DNA of 19,376 nucleotides from JAADEM01 sp965371855. GTDB lineage: Bacteria > Bacteroidota > Bacteroidia > Bacteroidales > Marinilabiliaceae. A program made the position numbers and the translations under genes. Positions 16,085 to 19,376 of this stretch are shown here, piece after piece; within the stretch, counting starts at the first letter, position 1, and the number at the start of each line of letters is the position of its first letter. Location of the stretch: assembly GCA_965371855.1 (NCBI GenBank), contig CBDUZZ010000079.1, forward strand, positions 1 to 19,376, given 5' to 3'. The notes beneath the pieces are model-generated. The model was not told where the DNA came from and did not search any database. It was given only the letters and a program-made list of their open reading frames with translations.

Positions 16085-16172
16085 TTAGCAAATTATCTGA
16101 TGTGATAATGTGAAGATTGGGGGAAAAGGCACACCTTAATCGCATTTCACCTTTAGGGATTGTCACTATGTT

Positions 16173-16244
16173 CAACATCCAATATCGAACATCCAATATC
16201 GAACATCCAATATCCAATATCCAATATCCAATATCCAAATATCG
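16173..16244. repeat. CCAATATC/CATCGAA degenerate tandem array
   Basis: About 72 bp of 7-bp and 14-bp alternating words (CATCCAATATCGAA, then CCAATAT units) lie between the convergent Nudix and DUF4293 genes. It changes without a break into the TAATTCC array. The spacer start (16094-16113) also contains GATGTGATAATGTGAAGATT, the reverse complement (one mismatch) of the word at 5634-5653. Confidence 0.85.
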
Positions 16245-16286
16245 TAATTCCTAATTCCTAATTCCTAATTCCTAATTCCTAATTCC
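16245..16286 (-). repeat. Perfect TAATTCC heptad array (6 units) 3' of the DUF4293 gene
   Basis: Six identical TAATTCC units lie 8 bases beyond the stop codon (16295-16297) of the minus-strand DUF4293 gene. It is the most regular member of the family also found at 107-120, 3237-3278 and 10870-10890. Its unit number and lack of drift suggest recent slippage expansion. Confidence 0.9.
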
Positions 16287-16294
16287 AACATCCC

Positions 16295-16756
16295 TTATCT
16301 GATCCTGTCCATCGAACGTATCAGAGCTTCGTCCTTACCGATCGCTTTTATAGCCATAATAAGTAAAACAACAGCAATAAGAGGGAAAACCACAGGATAG
16401 TGAAATGAATATATGGCATCAAGCTCTTTGCCGAATACCCTGGCAAAAAAGTATATTAATCCTGTCAAACCCAACTGTAAACCAATGTTAAGGGCAGCAA
16501 CACGTATCTGAAGGATACGACGTTTATATAAAAAGATAGTAATAATACTAATGACAACACTAGTGATTAGAAGTATGGTAAAAACAAGCATATCCATTAC
16601 GGGTTCTCCTGTATTAGTTTCTCCGCTATATATACCATTATAAAACATCGAATATAAGCCATCTTTAGCCGATAGCGTTACAAGTTTCAGATAAAACAAA
16701 ACGGTAGTTAATGTGGTTACCAAAGCAAGGTATATTGTTTGAATACGTTGTAGCAT
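16295..16756 (-). CDS. DUF4293 family four-helix membrane protein
   Basis: This 153-residue integral membrane protein has hydrophobic segments at about 5-27, 55-77, 83-106 and 118-138. It starts MLQRIQTIYL and ends DEALIRSMDRIR, the two conserved ends I associate with the Bacteroidota-specific DUF4293 family. Function is unknown. It lies 87 bases downstream of the YkgJ-type gene on the same strand and may be co-transcribed with it. The A/T-rich gap holds no clear promoter. Confidence 0.85.
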   Translation of the reverse strand: MLQRIQTIYLALVTTLTTVLFYLKLVTLSAKDGLYSMFYNGIYSGETNTGEPVMDMLVFTILLITSVVISIITIFLYKRRILQIRVAALNIGLQLGLTGLIYFFARVFGKELDAIYSFHYPVVFPLIAVVLLIMAIKAIGKDEALIRSMDRIR

Positions 16757-16843
16757 TATATTATTGTTTTAAAATGTTTATTAATTGTTTTTCGCGAATT
16801 TAAGATTTTTTATTGAAGTTAAGAAGCTATTTTTTTTATTGCT

Positions 16844-17473
16844 TTACATAATAGTTAATCCTTCTTCAATACGAAATTCAGTGCTGTTAAGTTGTGCTGT
16901 TTTCAGTGCATGCGTATATCCTTCATTCATCATACGTCCTGCTTGCAGAGGAAATTCCAAAAGTTTGGCGTAGTTCTCATCCGGCGCCGGCTCATCATAA
17001 AATTTCCGGCATGAATCAACACTCATCGACAGATAAATACGACATGCCATAGGCCTGGCTTCATAGGCAGTACAACTACCATCCTCAAGCAGAGGGCAGG
17101 GCGATTTATGGTTAAGAAGTGCCTTGTGATTTAGTTTGCTGCGCATTGTATTTAAGCTTTTCGCTTTCTCGATAACATTTTTTTTTCTCTCCGGCGTAAA
17201 ATTACTGTTCATATAATCGTACAAATAATCTATCTCGTGAGATACAGCGAAAACAGGCTGGTGGCAACAATAACTACAACCTTTTTTACAATCAACCGGG
17301 ATGTTCTCACGCCGTGAATGTTTGAGAAGTGATTCAATTAATCCGTCTATTGCTTCATATATTTTTTCTGTTGCCGCATACATCGCTTCTTTGGTTAAAC
17401 CACTCTCAACAACATTTAAACCAAGTTTATATCCGTCCGAAAAAAAGGCTTTATCTATATCGGTTATTGCCAT
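16844..17473 (-). CDS. YkgJ family Cys-cluster (zinc/iron-chelating) protein
   Basis: The 209-residue protein contains the YkgJ-type cluster CKKGCSYCC (C62, C66, C69, C70). It continues with SPCPLL (C126), CTAYEARPMACR (C134, C144) and C155, a spacing that implies bound metal (zinc or an Fe-S cluster). The CxxYxxRPxxCR motif is the hallmark of the family. The biochemical role is unknown; proposals include metal chelation. Residues 1-60 and the C-terminal third are helical and unassigned. The ATG at 17473 lies 35 bases after an exact -7 box. Confidence 0.88.
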   Translation of the reverse strand: MAITDIDKAFFSDGYKLGLNVVESGLTKEAMYAATEKIYEAIDGLIESLLKHSRRENIPVDCKKGCSYCCHQPVFAVSHEIDYLYDYMNSNFTPERKKNVIEKAKSLNTMRSKLNHKALLNHKSPCPLLEDGSCTAYEARPMACRIYLSMSVDSCRKFYDEPAPDENYAKLLEFPLQAGRMMNEGYTHALKTAQLNSTEFRIEEGLTIM

Positions 17474-17507
17474 TATTATCTCTTTTTCTAATTAAACTAT
17501 CAAGCTA

Positions 17508-17515
17508 CAAAGGTA
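17508..17515 (-). promoter_or_regulatory. Candidate -7 box of the YkgJ-type gene
   Basis: TACCTTTG on the minus strand matches TAnnTTTG exactly, at the usual distance from the start codon. No TTG-type -33 element is seen 19-21 bases upstream, so the call rests on the -7 box alone. Confidence 0.5.
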
Positions 17516-17889
17516 TGAAACATCACTAATAAAATTATATCCGGCTTTATTAAAGTATGGCAAATCCTATTTAACAATAATTAAGGTGTTTTCCTGATTG
17601 TATATTTCAACAGTTGTAAAAGGGATAGGGAATATGAAAAAATGCCACGAATAGTTAATATAATCTGTTAATCACTGCAAATTTGATTGTCAATCATAAA
17701 TTACATATAACACAAAAAATTTCATAAATAGGAACCCTGTAAAAACCATAGGGGAGAGGGCAATGTTATAGGTTACAAAAGTATACATAAAGAAGGTGAA
17801 ATTAGAAAGGGAATAACATATGTATCAAACATAACATCATTCACTAAATTTGAAAGTTACTAAAGTATACATAAGTATACAACAAACGG

Positions 17890-17897
17890 TATCTTTG
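17890..17897 (+). promoter_or_regulatory. Orphan -7 box TATCTTTG
   Basis: An exact TAnnTTTG match on the plus strand lies directly behind the GTATAC pair, with no TTTG at the usual -33 spacing. A transcript would run into the repeats at 17905-17984 and has no obvious gene before the HTH regulator 560 bases away. It could be an activator-dependent promoter of a small RNA or a chance match. Confidence 0.3.
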
Positions 17898-17948
17898 TAG
17901 GATTTATAATCGTAATAATATATAGTTGTTGTAATCGTTATAATATAC

Positions 17949-17984
17949 ATAATATCAGTAAAATATAAGAATTACTGATATTAT
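17949..17984. repeat. 13-bp perfect inverted repeat with 10-nt loop
   Basis: ATAATATCAGTAA (17949-17961) and TTACTGATATTAT (17972-17984) are perfect reverse complements. The flank lacks a T-run, so it is not a standard terminator. The arms directly follow the second copy of the TAATCGTWATAATATA direct repeat. Confidence 0.75.
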
Positions 17985-18371
17985 TACTTTAAAAAGTATT
18001 GTACAGCTGTAATCAAGATTGTTAATATGGATAACTGTCCCTATTTACTTTTAGTTTTATGCCTTATGAATCAGATTATTAAAAGATTTACATAAAGTAT
18101 ACATTCAAAAAATATTATAAGTATTTGAATCTCTTTCGTTTAGTTTTTGAATAATAGTGTTGTTGCTCTGTTTTATTCACCACTTATGGTGATATTATGC
18201 AATAGAAATGTAGTATTAATTAGCTATATTGCAATCATTTAATAGAATTATTAACAATAATTATCAAAGTGCACTATTAGTAGCTGCAATAATACTGTTA
18301 TTGAATCACATTTTGGTTACATATGTATAAATACAAATCATAATAAAGGTACGCATGTGAACGTTAGATGA

Positions 18372-18403
18372 TTTGTAATAGTTGCCAGTATTCATTACAT
18401 TTG
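18372..18403 (+). promoter_or_regulatory. Promoter of the HTH regulator
   Basis: TTTG (18372-18375), a 20-base gap and TACATTTG (18396-18403) match the Bacteroidota promoter exactly. Predicted transcription starts near 18409, 50 bases before the ATG at 18460. It rules out an in-frame upstream TTG start at 18382, which would lie inside the promoter. Confidence 0.75.
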
Positions 18404-18459
18404 TAACATTAAGATTAATCACTGTTTTTATTAAAGTGACGAATGTAAATCAAACAACT

Positions 18460-18939
18460 ATGAAGTCAACAGATACTATTAAAGAACGAATTCAACGTAT
18501 AATCACTACTAAAGGGCTGAGTCCGTCTAAATTTGCTGACGTAATTGGTGTTCAGCGCTCAGGCATTTCACATATCCTGTCGGGCAGAAATAAGCCCGGA
18601 CTGGAGTTGCTTAATAAGATACTGATTAACTTTCCTGATATTAGCGGTGACTGGCTTATAACAGGCGAGGGAGAGCCTTTTAAAAGCAGAAAAAAAATAC
18701 CGGAACAACAATCACAACTGTTTCCTTCTGATAATACAGAAAAAAGAGTAGGGCTGGTAAATGAAACAAATATAAACAGGGAAGAGAATCCTCCCGTTTA
18801 TCAGAAACAAGATAACAGGAAAGAAGAAACGACTGTGCAACAAAGCAGGTTGCCTGTTGATAGTAACCAGAGTATCGAAAAGATCGTCATATTTTATACC
18901 GATCGCACCTTCCGGGAGTATAGTCCGGGTAAAGAATAA
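18460..18939 (+). CDS. XRE-family helix-turn-helix transcriptional regulator
   Basis: The 159-residue protein has an N-terminal HTH of the Cro/C1 type (about 5-60), with the two-helix core SKFADVIGVQRSGISHILSG at 23-42. It is followed by DWLITGEGEPF (64-74), a typical ending of this domain in Bacteroidota and phage regulators. The middle (75-135) is polar, Gln/Glu/Asn-rich and probably disordered. A short conserved-looking tail, EKIVIFYTDRTFREYSP, ends the protein. It probably binds DNA as a dimer; targets are unknown, but the symmetrical AT-rich region upstream is a likely place for autoregulation. The downstream spacer (18940-19053) has only a weak ACAG/CTGT hairpin followed by TTTT. Confidence 0.85.
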   Translation: MKSTDTIKERIQRIITTKGLSPSKFADVIGVQRSGISHILSGRNKPGLELLNKILINFPDISGDWLITGEGEPFKSRKKIPEQQSQLFPSDNTEKRVGLVNETNINREENPPVYQKQDNRKEETTVQQSRLPVDSNQSIEKIVIFYTDRTFREYSPGKE

Positions 18940-19053
18940 TCGGGACAGTATTGCGCTGTTTTGTTATTATTTCAAAATATTTTATTCTCTTGTCATATTG
19001 TAGTGCATCGACTATCAAAACGCTAAATGTTATGAGCCGGTTGATTTTCACTT

Positions 19054-19314
19054 CTATTCAACTGAGATTTTCTGTTCCAAATAAATGTTATCTGCCTGTT
19101 TTATCTTAAAAGTATAGTCTCCTTTTTCCTCTATTAGATAGTTTAATTTTTCACCATCAAGATAAATCATTACAGTCGGGCAACTTTTTGAATTTTCGTA
19201 AAATCTTCCCCAAGCCTCAACCATTATATCATTGTTTTGTTTTTCTGTCTTAAATCTTGAAAATTGATAACACCTAAATTGAGCGATAGCTCTAACCCAT
19301 ATTTTAAAAACCAT
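19054..19314 (-). CDS. Short hypothetical protein, possibly a gene remnant
   Basis: An 86-codon minus-strand ORF (ending LEQKISVE) convergent with the HTH gene. I recognise no family. The middle to C-terminal part (WGRFYENSKSCPTVMIYLDG and on) alternates polar and hydrophobic residues like a small beta domain, while the first 25 residues are basic and aromatic. An in-frame TAA lies a few codons upstream, so it does not simply continue beyond this start. A small perfect hairpin (ACCATA-AAA-TATGGT, 19310-19324) covers the start codon. It may be a real small protein or the tail of a decayed gene. Confidence 0.35.
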   Translation of the reverse strand: MVFKIWVRAIAQFRCYQFSRFKTEKQNNDIMVEAWGRFYENSKSCPTVMIYLDGEKLNYLIEEKGDYTFKIKQADNIYLEQKISVE

Positions 19315-19376
19315 AAAATATGGTAGATTTTATAAATTCATCTTGAGTTTTGTGTTTTTACACGCTTATCATTTCA

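Larger units (their letters stand above)
17778..18104. promoter_or_regulatory. Group of AAAGTATACAT motifs (candidate operators)
   Basis: AAAGTATACAT occurs at about 17778, 17862 and 18094. A fourth GTATAC lies at 17875-17880, 10 bp (one helical turn) from its neighbour at 17865-17870. The core GTATAC is a palindrome, as expected for a dimeric regulator. The close pair lies just upstream of the -7-like box at 17890. The HTH protein encoded downstream is a natural candidate to bind them; this is inference only. Confidence 0.4.
17516..18371. other. AT-rich gene-free region upstream of the HTH regulator
   Basis: About 850 bp hold no ORF that I can support. The longest candidate with a start, at 18028, codes for 22 residues. 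The region contains the GTATAC motif group, an orphan promoter-like box (17890), a 25-bp spaced direct repeat (17905-17925 and 17930-17950) and a 13-bp inverted repeat. It also has smaller perfect hairpins at 18177-18192 (TCACCA/TGGTGA) and 18246-18262 (AATTATT/AATAATT) and the palindrome TACATATGTA near 18315. No series of DnaA boxes is present. The composition and dense symmetry suggest a regulatory or recently acquired stretch. Confidence 0.6.

Noticed and set aside
18028..18096. 22-residue hydrophobic ORF starting MDNCPYLLL
   Set aside because: It is very short and has no promoter or conservation evidence. AT-rich DNA gives such frames by chance.
18171..18179. Replication origin in the AT-rich region
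   Set aside because: Only one near-match to a DnaA box (TTATTCACC) is present, and no dnaA, dnaN or similar gene is nearby.

Overview
The window looks like chromosomal DNA of a Bacteroidota bacterium, probably of the Bacteroidales/Marinilabiliales type. Evidence seen directly: several matches to the Bacteroidota promoter (TTTG, about 20 bases, TAnnTTTG); A-rich rather than Shine-Dalgarno leaders; a DUF4293 protein; a TonB-dependent receptor with an N-terminal carboxypeptidase-regulatory-like domain; and a secreted enzyme ending in what looks like a type IX secretion sorting domain. I see no rRNA, tRNA, CRISPR array, transposase or integrase.

Layout, left to right. Positions 1-5182 carry two minus-strand exported hydrolases: an M16C (PreP-like) zinc metallopeptidase lipoprotein and, upstream of it, a PNGase F-like glycoamidase. 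An outward promoter at the extreme left belongs to a gene outside the window. Positions 5183-5699 are divergent intergenic DNA that contains the most interesting element: a ~240-nt minus-strand RNA with its own promoter, a 16-bp long-range closing helix, several local hairpins and a strong intrinsic terminator. A second promoter for the PNGase-like gene follows, so the RNA looks like a stand-alone ncRNA. It resembles 6S RNA in size and architecture, but I cannot prove that identity.

Positions 5700-9974 (plus strand) encode a DEDDh exonuclease/GIY-YIG endonuclease fusion and a TonB-dependent receptor. Positions 10023-11682 (minus) hold mazG and a class IV PLP aminotransferase. From 11787 on the plus strand come phoH, a broken TlpA-like thioredoxin gene, purC, and an unusual fusion of a septation-protein-A (YciB/IspZ)-like membrane domain to a Nudix hydrolase. 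Minus-strand genes for DUF4293 and a YkgJ-family Cys-cluster protein follow. The right end is AT-rich: about 850 bp without a gene, rich in GTATAC sites and inverted repeats, then an XRE-type HTH regulator with a textbook promoter, and a short unidentified ORF.

Most genes are unrelated housekeeping or envelope functions (nucleotide-pool cleaning by MazG and perhaps Nudix, purine synthesis by PurC, DNA repair by the nuclease fusion). I see no single multi-gene system. A second theme is that spacers are built from several families of short degenerate 'words' (TAATTCC heptads, CCAATATC, AACTTTATGAAC, CACAGAGGCACAGAG). The TAATTCC family sits just 3' of four minus-strand genes, always in the same orientation.
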